The notes beneath the pieces were generated by a model, which was not told the DNA's origin, searched no databases, and saw nothing but the letters and a program-made list of their open reading frames with translations. 54,216 nt of DNA from Dehalococcoidia bacterium (lineage in GTDB: Bacteria; Chloroflexota; Dehalococcoidia; Lucifugimonadales; SHYT01): assembly GCA_009692665.1 (NCBI GenBank), contig SHYT01000002.1, forward strand, positions 120,606-174,821. The letters run 5' to 3'. The position numbers were made by a program, and so were the translations under genes. The stretch's first letter is position 1; each line of letters begins with the position of its first letter. This document shows, in pieces, positions 23,799 through 32,095 of this stretch.

Positions 23799-23829
23799 AG
23801 TATAGCACATCGGGCGCTGTCCTGCTCAA
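23799..23829 (-). promoter_or_regulatory. Possible promoter of the zinc-ribbon gene
   Basis: On the minus strand, TTGAGC (23829-23824), a 19-base spacer and TATACT (23804-23799). The predicted transcript start is about 100 bases before ATG 23690, leaving a long leader. Confidence 0.5.
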
Positions 23830-23867
23830 TATGCAATTGCGCCAGTATGCCGAGTCTACTCGGGCGT

Positions 23868-25514
23868 CTACCCGTACTGGTACCCAACGCCCTTGCCGCC
23901 CCTTGGCGTGTGCCAGGTCGTCGCCGCCATCAGCGCGCACGTCCCACACTCCACGCACGGCTGCGTGTCCAGCACCACCTTCGTGACCTCTTTGCCGGAC
24001 GGGTCCACTACCGTCTCAATGCGGTAGCATCCTCGGCTGGAGTCCGACGCCGATACCGGACACGTCATCACCGCGCGCCCTGAAGCGTTCACGGACGAAT
24101 CGGTAAGCTGAATGTGCTCCCGGCCAATGTCTGTGTCGTATGTGAGCGCCGCAATCCGCTCGTCAGTCGTCCTCGTCTTTGGCGTGGCTGCCTGGGCGGA
24201 CACCTTCTGGCCCATCTTCTGCGCAATGCGCACGGGCAGCGTCAAGTACGTGAAGTCGTCATCCGGCGCAATGGACGCCAGCGCGTAGTCGTTCATGCCT
24301 GCAATCGCGCGGTTCATGCCCATGCCCGTGTTCACCGCGCCCCACTCCGCAATCGCCTTCGTCGGCCCGAACGAGAAAATGCCCTTCATGAACCCGCCGC
24401 CGCTGTTGAAAAGCTCCCTGCCCACGTAGCTCGCCTGCAGCGCGCTCGCGTAGTTCGAGCCCGCTTCGTTCAACCGGTTGTCCTTCTTCGCCTTCAGGTA
24501 CGCCTGCGCAGCCAGAATGCCCGACGTCACGCCCAGGTTCATCCCCTTGATGATCGGCCCCGCCGCCTTCATCTGCCCGGCCGCGTCGCCAATTGCCAGC
24601 AGGTTGTCCCGGTATGGGCTGCGAAGCGCCATCTTCTTGCCGTCTGGAATAAGCTTGGCGCTGTACTCCAACTCCTCATACTTCCCGCCCAGCATGTTCG
24701 CCACGATGGGGTGTTTGATGAGCCGGTCCAGATGCCGGTGCGGCTCGGTCTTTTTCGCCGCCACTGAGTCCAGATGGAACACGGTGCCGATGGACAGCGT
24801 GTCTTTGTTTGTGTACAAGAATCCGCCGCCGCGCGTGCCGCCAAACACATCTCCCGCGAACAGGTGGGCGGTGCCCTCGTCACCCTTAACGCCAAACTGC
24901 TTTTCGATGTCCGCAGTCGGCATCTTGACGACGACCTTCACGCCCTGGAACCACGTATCCGGCCGTCCCCAGCCCCGTAGTCCAGCCGCGCGGGTAAGGT
25001 CGCTGGTGGCGCCGTCCGCCGCGATAATCAGGTCAGCCCGAATCTCGTCCAGCTCTTCGCACAGCACGCCCACAATGCGCCCGTTCTCCATGAGCGGGCC
25101 CTTGACCCGCACGTTGCACAGCACCCCGCCGCCGTTCTTCTCCGCTGCCTTATGCACCTGATCGCCAAACCACCGGTCAAACGCGCCCCGCAGCAGCGAG
25201 TACGCCCACTTGGTCTTGTACTCGTGCAGCGGTGTGGTATCAACAGTCTTGACCTGGTCGCCCGCGATGTTGTGCATGAACGATTTGGTGATCCGCCGCT
25301 CTACCGGCGCGGTCTTGGCAAAGTCCGGAAACAGGTAGTCCAGGTTGTACGGCGAGTCCGACTGTCCGTACAGGATGCCGCCCGTAACATTTTTCTGCCC
25401 AGGGGACTTGCCGCGCTCCAGGACCAGCACCTGCACGCCGTTGCGCGCCAACTCGTACGCCGCCGCCAGGCCGGCGATGCCCGCCCCAACAACGACCGCT
25501 TCAAACTTTTCCAT
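23868..25514 (-). CDS. FixC-type ETF:quinone oxidoreductase with fused FixX-like ferredoxin domain
   Basis: 548 residues. FAD-binding Rossmann motif VVVGAGIAGLAAAYELA at residues 7-23; KNVTGGILYG and GDAAGQMKAAGP follow, as in FixC/ETF-QO. From about residue 480 the C-terminus has MTCPVSASDSSRGCY, QPCVECGTCAL and HTPRGGKGVGYQYG, the FixX-type cluster region, so FixC and FixX are one polypeptide here. It would take electrons from the EtfBA flavoprotein and pass them to a quinone. ATG 25514 abuts the etfA stop with no gap. Known FixABCX systems are either linear or electron-bifurcating; sequence reading alone cannot tell which. Confidence 0.87.
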   Translation of the reverse strand: MEKFEAVVVGAGIAGLAAAYELARNGVQVLVLERGKSPGQKNVTGGILYGQSDSPYNLDYLFPDFAKTAPVERRITKSFMHNIAGDQVKTVDTTPLHEYKTKWAYSLLRGAFDRWFGDQVHKAAEKNGGGVLCNVRVKGPLMENGRIVGVLCEELDEIRADLIIAADGATSDLTRAAGLRGWGRPDTWFQGVKVVVKMPTADIEKQFGVKGDEGTAHLFAGDVFGGTRGGGFLYTNKDTLSIGTVFHLDSVAAKKTEPHRHLDRLIKHPIVANMLGGKYEELEYSAKLIPDGKKMALRSPYRDNLLAIGDAAGQMKAAGPIIKGMNLGVTSGILAAQAYLKAKKDNRLNEAGSNYASALQASYVGRELFNSGGGFMKGIFSFGPTKAIAEWGAVNTGMGMNRAIAGMNDYALASIAPDDDFTYLTLPVRIAQKMGQKVSAQAATPKTRTTDERIAALTYDTDIGREHIQLTDSSVNASGRAVMTCPVSASDSSRGCYRIETVVDPSGKEVTKVVLDTQPCVECGTCALMAATTWHTPRGGKGVGYQYG

Positions 25515-26684
25515 TTACTTTGTGCCTCCCAGAGCACGCGCCAAATGTGCCTCCAGCTTGGGTATCACCTCAAAGATGTCTCCTTCAATGAAAACGTCCG
25601 AGAACTCCTTAATGGGCGCATTCGGGTCCGCGTTCACCGAAATTATCATCTTGCTCTTGTCCATCCCCTTCTTGTGCTGGATGGCCCCGCTGATGCCCAG
25701 CGCTATGTATACCTTCGGCTTGACCTTCTGCCCGGTCTCGCCCACCTGCCGCACGTCTCGGATGTATTGCATGTACGCCGGGTCAACCGGATATTTTGCC
25801 GTCACCACGCCGCGCGAAATCCCCACATCCGCGTTCAGCACCTGAGCCAGCTCCAGGCCCAGCTTGATTCCCTGCGTCGGGTTTTTCGCGATGCCCCGGC
25901 CTAGTGACACTATGACGTCCTTGTTCGTGAGATCTGCTTCCTTGGGCAGCGCCTCCCGCTTCACAATCTTGGTGCGGAGGTCCTTGGCCACCAACCCAAA
26001 CGACACCGGTATCCTGATGCCCTTGCGCTGTGAATTCCGCTCCAGCGCCTTGAACGACCCCGGAATCACGCTGCACGCCTGCGGGTGAAAGTCTTTCTCT
26101 TCATCGTCAATGCACAAAATCGTTGACCACTCGAACCCTGAGAAGTCCGGCCGCTTCATGTGCAAGATGCGCGGATATACAATCTCTTCAACTTTGTCGC
26201 CGCGCTTGGTCTTTACCGGATGCCTAATCAGCTCGTCGTTGATGTACAGCAAGTTGCTGTCAGATGCCAGCCCGGAGTCCAGCGCCGCCAGCGCCGTGGC
26301 GGAAATGTCCCGCCCGTTGTTCGTTGCCGGGAACAGGAAGTAGCGTGGCTCATCATAGCTTTTGTAGGTATCTTTGCCCTGCGCTGCTTTGGCAATAAGC
26401 TTCGTATACGGCTCTAGCAGGAAATGCTCCAGGTTCCGGTCGTCGCAGGAGTAGACCACGTCCGCGCCGCGCTCAATGGCCTCTTGCACCAAAGCGTCAA
26501 TCTGATAGCCAAAAACTACCGCAACCACTTTTTCGTCTGCGCTGTAGTCCTTGTTGTACTTGTCCATGAGCCGCCGGGCCTCCCCCAGCATCTCAATGGA
26601 GCAGGGGACAAACTGGTTATTGTTCTGCTCACAGAACACCCACATATCCTGGTAGTTGCCTTTGGAAGTCCAGGTCAATGGCAT
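25515..26684 (-). CDS. etfA: Electron transfer flavoprotein alpha subunit (FixB-like)
   Basis: 389 residues. The N-terminal half (MWVFCEQNNNQFVPCSIEML) is the ETF alpha Rossmann-like domain. The C-terminal FAD domain has VSLGRGIA, ISRGVV, QVGETGQKVKPKVYIALGISGAIQH and INADPNAPI-type residues (VNADPNAPI), all FAD-contact motifs of the family. It is somewhat longer than the usual 310-340, with extra N-terminal residues. It pairs with the EtfB encoded one base upstream, receives electrons from an acyl-CoA dehydrogenase or NADH, and hands them to the FixC-like protein. Confidence 0.93.
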   Translation of the reverse strand: MPLTWTSKGNYQDMWVFCEQNNNQFVPCSIEMLGEARRLMDKYNKDYSADEKVVAVVFGYQIDALVQEAIERGADVVYSCDDRNLEHFLLEPYTKLIAKAAQGKDTYKSYDEPRYFLFPATNNGRDISATALAALDSGLASDSNLLYINDELIRHPVKTKRGDKVEEIVYPRILHMKRPDFSGFEWSTILCIDDEEKDFHPQACSVIPGSFKALERNSQRKGIRIPVSFGLVAKDLRTKIVKREALPKEADLTNKDVIVSLGRGIAKNPTQGIKLGLELAQVLNADVGISRGVVTAKYPVDPAYMQYIRDVRQVGETGQKVKPKVYIALGISGAIQHKKGMDKSKMIISVNADPNAPIKEFSDVFIEGDIFEVIPKLEAHLARALGGTK

Positions 26685-26685
26685 G

Positions 26686-27525
26686 CTACCCCCTTATCGC
26701 TTGGGCAATTTGCTTGGCAACCTCTGCCAATGCCTGGTCATCCTTGCCGCTGATCACCTTGGCCGTCCGCTCTCTGGGCGCCGTCGGAATCGCTTCCACC
26801 TTGTTCACAATGGTCGGCGACCCTTTCAGCCCAATCTTCTTCGGGTCCAGCCCAAGCTCCGTTGCGTTCCACGCCTTGAACACCGAATCAATGGTCGCGG
26901 CGCGCGCGCGCGTCTCCTCTTGCAGCTTCAGGAACCGCAGCCGATGCGTAGCGGAGCGGTACGAGGCCTCGAAGTTAGGATCAGTGATGATATAGCATGG
27001 CAGCGGTGATTCAATCTCCTCGATGTCCTCGCCCGCCAGCCTCCGTGCCAGCACCTTCCGGTTCCCTGTGTCCACTTCAATCGAAATCACGTGCGTGATA
27101 ATGGGATAGTCAAGCAGCCATGCCGTCTGCGGTCCCGTCTGTCCCGTCTCACCGTCCGCCGTCTTGAAGCCGGATATTACGATGTCCGGCAGCCCAATCT
27201 TCTTCATTCCCATGCCCAGGGTGTACGCAGTCGCCAGTGTGTCCGCGCCGCCCATCTGCCGGTCTGAGAACAGGTACGCATCGTCACCGTAGACCTCCAG
27301 CGCTTCCTGAAGCACCGTCTTATAGCCGAGCGGCCCCATAGAGACCACGGTCACCTTGCCTCCATGCTTAACCTTGATCTCCAGCGCCGCCATCAGTGCG
27401 ATCCGGTCGCTGGGGTTCAGCACCGTGGGCGTTTCCCCCCGGTTCAGGGTGTTGTCCTCTTTAAAGTGGACTTTCCCCTCACGAAAGTCCGGCACGCCTT
27501 TGACCGTGACAATGCAATCAACCAT
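26686..27525 (-). CDS. etfB: Electron transfer flavoprotein beta subunit (FixA-like)
   Basis: 279 residues with the EtfB pattern: MVDCIVTVKGVPD, NPSDRIALMAALEIK, VSMGP, DTLATAYTLGMGMKK and the nucleotide-binding GFKTADGETGQTGPQTAWLL. The second nucleotide site of this subunit holds AMP in ordinary ETFs and FAD in bifurcating ones; the motif GxxTxDGxTGQTGPQ is compatible with either. It is the first gene of the operon; a TGTGA-N6-TCACA palindrome lies 112 bases upstream of its ATG (27525). Confidence 0.93.
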   Translation of the reverse strand: MVDCIVTVKGVPDFREGKVHFKEDNTLNRGETPTVLNPSDRIALMAALEIKVKHGGKVTVVSMGPLGYKTVLQEALEVYGDDAYLFSDRQMGGADTLATAYTLGMGMKKIGLPDIVISGFKTADGETGQTGPQTAWLLDYPIITHVISIEVDTGNRKVLARRLAGEDIEEIESPLPCYIITDPNFEASYRSATHRLRFLKLQEETRARAATIDSVFKAWNATELGLDPKKIGLKGSPTIVNKVEAIPTAPRERTAKVISGKDDQALAEVAKQIAQAIRG

Positions 27526-27636
27526 CAGAACCTATCCTAAGAACCAGTCCCAAGGCCATATTTTCTCCCTCTTCACGTGGGTGCGAGCGGACTCCCAATC
27601 AAAAAGGACGCACCTTGAGAGTCCGTTCCACCGTTC

Positions 27637-27652
27637 TGTGAAATTTCTCACA
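27637..27652. promoter_or_regulatory. CRP/FNR-family operator-like palindrome
   Basis: TGTGA-AATTTC-TCACA, both half-sites exact for the CRP consensus with a 6-base spacer. It is centred about 120 bases upstream of the etfB start in the divergent gap. No -35/-10 pair at a standard distance was identified. Confidence 0.55.
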
Positions 27653-28174
27653 TGCAAAGAGTACTTCCTTTGCAGATAAAATGTCAAGTCATTTCTTCTA
27701 GGCTTTTGATCTCTTCCACGTGGCCGTTATGCTGGTTCTGTGCATCGCGCCAACAGCACTGCTCCCTCCACAAACCTCTAGGGGGTGACGGGTAGAGCTG
27801 GTGCTGAGTTAGACCGTAAAGTCGCCGCTCTTCACATTTCTTTAACAATGTGCCGCTACTATGATCTGCACTGGGCCCAGTACTGCTAGAAAAGAGATAA
27901 TCGGTACCAAAGCATTCAAGACGCAATCGGTTCGTACCAGGACAGTGCCCCGATTGACAGTATTTCAGTTCCGCAAAATATTATGGCTGAGCATGTGCAT
28001 TTTTGCCGTCCGAACTCGGCAAAACTGCGTATTAACTGGTATCGCTCAGAGACGGGGCTATCATTGTGAGGCGAGGAGGGGCGTTATGCGTGTATCAGCT
28101 GCTACGCGTTTTGGCCGTTTGCATCAAGTAGCTAAGTCCCCAATCAAACAAACCTGGTTCCCCACCCCGTACGC

Positions 28175-28180
28175 TATAAT
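28175..28180 (+). promoter_or_regulatory. -10 element of the amidohydrolase gene
   Basis: A perfect TATAAT, 41 bases before the ATG at 28221. The -35 region (near 28153, CCTGGT) is a poor match. Confidence 0.5.
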
Positions 28181-28220
28181 GCCCTGATGGTTCAATCTCC
28201 GTAACAACGAAAGGACACCC

Positions 28221-29207
28221 ATGCCCAAAATCTTCGACGTCCACGTCCATTTCCCGCAGGGCTTTGGCCCTAGAGGCCAGAACACTGACCAAACGCCCCA
28301 GCAGCGCGTCGATCACTTGGCCATGCGCCTGCGCGAGGCTGGAGTCGCCAAGGCCTGCTTGCTATCTGGCAGGCGCGCGCAGATGAACATGGGCGTCTCC
28401 CATGAAGACGCACTCAAATGCATGGAGCCGCACAAAGACCTCTTCATCCCCGTAGCTGTTGTTGACCCCGGTTACCACTCGCCAGACCGCATCCATGAAC
28501 TGCATGACATGGGCTATCGCGGCCTCAAAATCATCGGCACGGAGAAGGACTACGACGCGGACGAGTACATGCCCGTCTACGCCATGGCTGAGAAGATGGG
28601 CATGCCCCTCCTATTCCACACCGGCGTCATTGGCGGTGGGCTGGACTACGCCAAGACCCACCCGCGCCGAGACCCTGTAGCTGCCGACCAGTACCGCCAA
28701 ATGGTAGACCGCCTGGCGAACCCGCCCGGTCCCAACGACCCGCAGCGCGGCTTTGGCGGGCGGCGAAACGTCTCCGCCATGCGCATGCGCCCGTTCCACC
28801 TGGACACCATCGGGTCTAACTTCCCGGCTCTCAAGATCATTGGCGCGCACATGGGTGGGACCGGCAACTATGACGAAGCCGCCTCCGTCGCTCGCTGGCG
28901 CCACTTCGTCTTCTTCGACATGTCCGGCGGCGAAACCATCGAGCGCCATGCTATGGAGCGCGGCCTCATTGGCCGGGAGATCGGCGTCGAGAAGCTGGTC
29001 TGGGGCTCCGACTGCGGCGCTGATGAAATCCTCACGCACGTCCGCCGCTTTGAAGTCATGTTCTCCCTCATGAACCTGACTCAAGACCAACAAGACCGCC
29101 TCTGGTGGCACAACAGCGCGGAAATCTACGGCCTGGAGCCCGTCGCCCTCGCCCCGCCCCAGAACAGCCGCCCTGCCACCACCGCCACCAGCGGTGCCCT
29201 CAGATAA
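28221..29207 (+). CDS. Amidohydrolase-family metal-dependent hydrolase
   Basis: 328 residues of the amidohydrolase-2 (PF04909-type) TIM barrel: DVHVHFPQ at residues 5-12 gives the HxH metal motif, then MPLLFHTGV, IIGAHMGGTGNY and VWGSDCGADE, the His, His and Asp ligand positions. Relatives include 2-pyrone-4,6-dicarboxylate hydrolase and ACMSD-like decarboxylases; the substrate cannot be chosen. ATG 28221 follows AAAGGA. The C-terminus ends in a low-complexity Ala/Pro/Thr stretch. It stands alone on the plus strand, convergent with the MBL gene. Confidence 0.85.
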   Translation: MPKIFDVHVHFPQGFGPRGQNTDQTPQQRVDHLAMRLREAGVAKACLLSGRRAQMNMGVSHEDALKCMEPHKDLFIPVAVVDPGYHSPDRIHELHDMGYRGLKIIGTEKDYDADEYMPVYAMAEKMGMPLLFHTGVIGGGLDYAKTHPRRDPVAADQYRQMVDRLANPPGPNDPQRGFGGRRNVSAMRMRPFHLDTIGSNFPALKIIGAHMGGTGNYDEAASVARWRHFVFFDMSGGETIERHAMERGLIGREIGVEKLVWGSDCGADEILTHVRRFEVMFSLMNLTQDQQDRLWWHNSAEIYGLEPVALAPPQNSRPATTATSGALR

Positions 29208-29247
29208 AGAAAGGTCGCAAAGCCATCCTGCCAAGAACACTCTGGCC

Positions 29248-29889
29248 TCAGCTGCGTAGCCAGCTCACATCGCCGCTGAGGTCAGCAGCGTGCTGCTTGC
29301 CGGCAAAGACAGCGTACTGCTCTTTCGACTGGGCAATGGTTGTGTCGTTCCCGTGGCCAGGATATACACGGGTGGTATCCGGCAAGGTGTAAAGCTTGGT
29401 TGTAATGCTCTCAATTTCCTGCTCCAACTCCGCATTGGAGTGCGTGCGGCCTGGGCCGCCGGGGAAAAGCGTATCTCCCGTGAACAGGTGCTCGTCCAGC
29501 AGCAGGCACGTGGCGCCAGGCGTGTGTCCGGGGGTGTGAATTACCTTCAGCGCCAAGTGCCCCACTGGGATAATGTCACCATCCGTCAGGTAGAAGTCAG
29601 GCATGCCTGGCATTGCGGAGGCATCCTCGTGGTTAATGGCGGCGGCGGCCTTCGTTTCCGTCTTCAGTTTTTCGAAGCCTTCTAGATGGTCACCGTGGCG
29701 GTGTGTAATGAGTATGGCGCGCACACGCGTGCCTTTGACCTCTTCGATGATCTTGCCCGCGTCACGCGGTGCGTCAATGATCACGCTCTCGCCCGTGGCC
29801 TTGCACACGATAATGTATGCGTTATTGGCCATAGGACTGGCCACAATCTTATGAATGCGGTACCGCTCATTCTGGAAATGGATTGGCAT
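29248..29889 (-). CDS. MBL-fold metallohydrolase, glyoxalase II-like
   Basis: 213 residues. THRHGDHLEGF at about 68-78 is the HxHxDH zinc motif; VIHTPGHTPGATCLLL gives the next His, FTGDTLFPGGPGR the bridging Asp and VYPGHGNDTT the last His. It most resembles hydroxyacylglutathione hydrolase-like proteins and persulfide-dioxygenase relatives, so a thioester hydrolase role is reasonable but unproven. ATG 29889 follows GGCGGAGAAACGGT; the longer frame upstream has no support. The ferritin-like/VIT1 gene ends 23 bases upstream on the same strand. Confidence 0.88.
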   Translation of the reverse strand: MPIHFQNERYRIHKIVASPMANNAYIIVCKATGESVIIDAPRDAGKIIEEVKGTRVRAILITHRHGDHLEGFEKLKTETKAAAAINHEDASAMPGMPDFYLTDGDIIPVGHLALKVIHTPGHTPGATCLLLDEHLFTGDTLFPGGPGRTHSNAELEQEIESITTKLYTLPDTTRVYPGHGNDTTIAQSKEQYAVFAGKQHAADLSGDVSWLRS

Positions 29890-29912
29890 ACCGTTTCTCC
29901 GCCATGACAAAG

Positions 29913-31010
29913 TTACTTCAAGGCTACCCCTAATAGCTTCCCTACGCCGTAGGTTACGGCAGCGGCGAGGCATCCCACAAGGAGCATACGAAGCGCGCCA
30001 CGCAGCAAGCTATTGCCGGAGATAATGGCCAATAGCGTTCCTACTATGATGAGCGCGATTGCGCTGAGGGCGCCGCTAAAGACGAACGCCAGTGTGTCCG
30101 ATCGAAAGAAGTACGGCAGCAGCGGGATGATAGCTCCGACTGCAAACGCTACGAATGAGCTTATCGCCGCGCCCCATGGAGAGCCCCGGTCCGTGGGCGA
30201 GAGCCCCATCTCCTCCATTACCTTGGTGCTCACAGCCATCTCGGGCTCGCTCATCAGGCGCCGGGCAATGCTGTCAGCCTCCTGCAGTGACAGCCCTTTG
30301 GCGCGGTAGATAGCAATCAGCTCTTGGGTCTCTTCTTCAGGCATCTCCTCGATTTCCGTGCGCTCTAGCCTGATTTGGTGCTCATACAAGTCACGCTGCG
30401 CGCGCATGGAAACATACTCGCCGGCGGCCATGGACAGGCTGCCCGCCAACAGTCCGGCAACGCCTGCCAGCAGCACGAACGCTGGCTGTTCGGTGCCGCC
30501 CGCAACGCCCATAGTCAGGCTGAAGTTGGACACCAGCCCATCGTTGACTCCAAGCACCGCTGCACGCAAGCTGCCGCCACCACCGGTCTTGTGCCACCGC
30601 TCCCGCCGTTGCACTGAAGCGGCGCTGTTGGAAATGCCGAGCACACGCGCAGCCCGCCGCTCCTCGGTGTCCAAGCCTTGTGCCGCGGGGTCATCATGGT
30701 ACTTGTCGAATTCCTTGACCTCCTCACCCACCAACAGAGGCGCGATGGCCTTAAGACCAAACCGCTTGGCCAAGCGGCCCAATATCTTGGTGCGCAACGT
30801 GTACGTGGGCCTGAGGGAGACAATCGGCACGCCGAGTTTCTCCGCCCAGCGAGTAGCGTGTTTAATTTCATTGGCTGCAAGGTCGCGGAAAAGCTCGCTG
30901 CGCTCTGGGTCAGGCTCTACGTTCGCGAGGGTCTGGAACAGACCGGCACCTTCAAGTTCTGAAGCCAAGTACTCCTGGTATCTGGCTTTTTCGCCAGCAA
31001 CTTTTGGCAT
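29913..31010 (-). CDS. Ferritin-like/VIT1 fusion, probable iron or manganese transporter
   Basis: 365 residues. Residues 1-130 form a ferritin-like (erythrin/rubrerythrin-like) helical domain with Glu residues at 18 and 20 and ANEIKHATRW, an ExxH metal pair. Residues 150-365 are a CCC1/VIT1 transporter: LGVNDGLVSNFSLTMGVAGG in the first helix, LAGSLSMAAGEYVSM, a cytoplasmic Glu-rich segment (ERTEIEEMPEEETQEL) that gathers metal, and three further membrane helices. Plant and yeast VIT1/CCC1 load Fe2+ or Mn2+ into vacuoles; bacterial fusions such as MbfA export iron. Export for iron detoxification is the likely role. Confidence 0.88.
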   Translation of the reverse strand: MPKVAGEKARYQEYLASELEGAGLFQTLANVEPDPERSELFRDLAANEIKHATRWAEKLGVPIVSLRPTYTLRTKILGRLAKRFGLKAIAPLLVGEEVKEFDKYHDDPAAQGLDTEERRAARVLGISNSAASVQRRERWHKTGGGGSLRAAVLGVNDGLVSNFSLTMGVAGGTEQPAFVLLAGVAGLLAGSLSMAAGEYVSMRAQRDLYEHQIRLERTEIEEMPEEETQELIAIYRAKGLSLQEADSIARRLMSEPEMAVSTKVMEEMGLSPTDRGSPWGAAISSFVAFAVGAIIPLLPYFFRSDTLAFVFSGALSAIALIIVGTLLAIISGNSLLRGALRMLLVGCLAAAVTYGVGKLLGVALK

Positions 31011-31128
31011 GGCATCGCCTTTCCGCCCTACATTCAGCGCCCCAAAGAAGCGTCGAACGGATTATATGAGGCGTAGAAGGAGAGGCCAATCTTCGCAGGA
31101 AAGTAAACTGCGGCATTGTTCCTAGCTT

Positions 31129-31156
31129 TTGACACACTCTTGCCCCGTGTTACCAT
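31129..31156 (+). promoter_or_regulatory. Possible promoter of the ABC exporter genes
   Basis: A perfect TTGACA at 31129-31134, a 16-base spacer and TACCAT at 31151-31156. The ATG at 31172 would be only about 8 bases into the transcript. Confidence 0.4.
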
Positions 31157-31171
31157 AGACGAGAGGTGCCC

Positions 31172-32095
31172 ATGCAGCCCATAGTCATCGCGCGCAACGT
31201 GGTGAAACGCTACAACGAATTGACTGCGGTCAACGGCGTTACCTTTGCCGTCAATCAGGGCGAGTGCTTTGGCCTGCTGGGTCCGAACGGGGCTGGAAAG
31301 ACGACGACTATCCGCATGGTGTGCGCTATCTCGCCGCCCACTAGCGGCGAGCTTTTTGTGGACGGCAAGGACGTGGTGCGGTCCGGCAGGCAGGTACGCG
31401 CCATCCTGGGCGTGGTGCCGCAGGGCGACGACCTGGACCCCGACGTCAGCGTGTATACCAACCTCCTGATACACGCTCGCTTCTATGGCCTGCCAGAGCC
31501 GGAGGCGCGGCGGAGGGTAGAGGAAACACTGGAGAAGGTGCGACTTGCCGACCGCCGCAAGAGCGAGGTGGACGCGCTATCAGGCGGCATGAAGCGACGT
31601 CTGGCGATTGGACGCGCACTCCTCACGCGGCCCGCACTGCTGGCCATTGACGAACCTACGCTTGGGCTTGACCCGCACAATCGACACCTTATCTGGGACT
31701 GGTTCCGCGAAGTGAAGCGCCAGGGAACAACACTGTTGCTTACTACGAATAACATGGACGAGGCGTCCGCCCTCTGCGACCGGCTCATCATCATTGACCA
31801 CGGACGCATACTGGCGGAAGGCACACCGCAGGAGCTGGTGGGCACACACGCGGGGACCCAGGTGCTGGAAATCCGCGTGACGGCGGACCGGCGGGAGATG
31901 TACCGGGCGCGTTTTGCACAGCGCGGGCTGGAATCGTACGAGGCCGGAAGCGCGCTCATTGTGCCCATGACCGACGGCACGGCGCTGTCCCAGGAACTGG
32001 AGCACGACGGCGTTTCGGCGCTCAGGCGGCCCGCTACACTTGAGGACGTGTTCCTACGGCTAACGGGACGCGATATTAACGAGGACATGCGCTGA
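31172..32095 (+). CDS. ABC transporter ATP-binding protein (ABC-2 exporter)
   Basis: 307 residues from ATG 31172, which follows GAGAGG; GTG 31166 in frame is the alternative. Walker A LLGPNGAGKTTTIRMV at about 37-52, Q-loop VVPQGDDLDPD, signature LSGGMKRRLAIGRALL, Walker B LLAIDEPTLGLDP, and TTNNMDEASALCDR with Asn-Asn where most members have the switch His. The C-terminal 80 residues are the usual extension of the DrrA/NodI group. It energises the membrane protein encoded directly downstream. The substrate (drug, glycolipid or lipo-oligosaccharide) is unknown. Confidence 0.93.
   Translation: MQPIVIARNVVKRYNELTAVNGVTFAVNQGECFGLLGPNGAGKTTTIRMVCAISPPTSGELFVDGKDVVRSGRQVRAILGVVPQGDDLDPDVSVYTNLLIHARFYGLPEPEARRRVEETLEKVRLADRRKSEVDALSGGMKRRLAIGRALLTRPALLAIDEPTLGLDPHNRHLIWDWFREVKRQGTTLLLTTNNMDEASALCDRLIIIDHGRILAEGTPQELVGTHAGTQVLEIRVTADRREMYRARFAQRGLESYEAGSALIVPMTDGTALSQELEHDGVSALRRPATLEDVFLRLTGRDINEDMR

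Larger units (their letters stand above)
27526..28220. other. Divergent intergenic region between etfB and an amidohydrolase
   Basis: About 695 bases with no convincing gene; frames at 27684-27926 (minus) and 27861-28187 (plus) lack protein-like composition. It holds the CRP/FNR-type palindrome at 27637-27652, an imperfect CGGACTC/GAGTCCG inverted repeat at about 27589-27627 and a perfect TATAAT at 28175. The central part is AT-richer than the genes around it. Confidence 0.5.
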
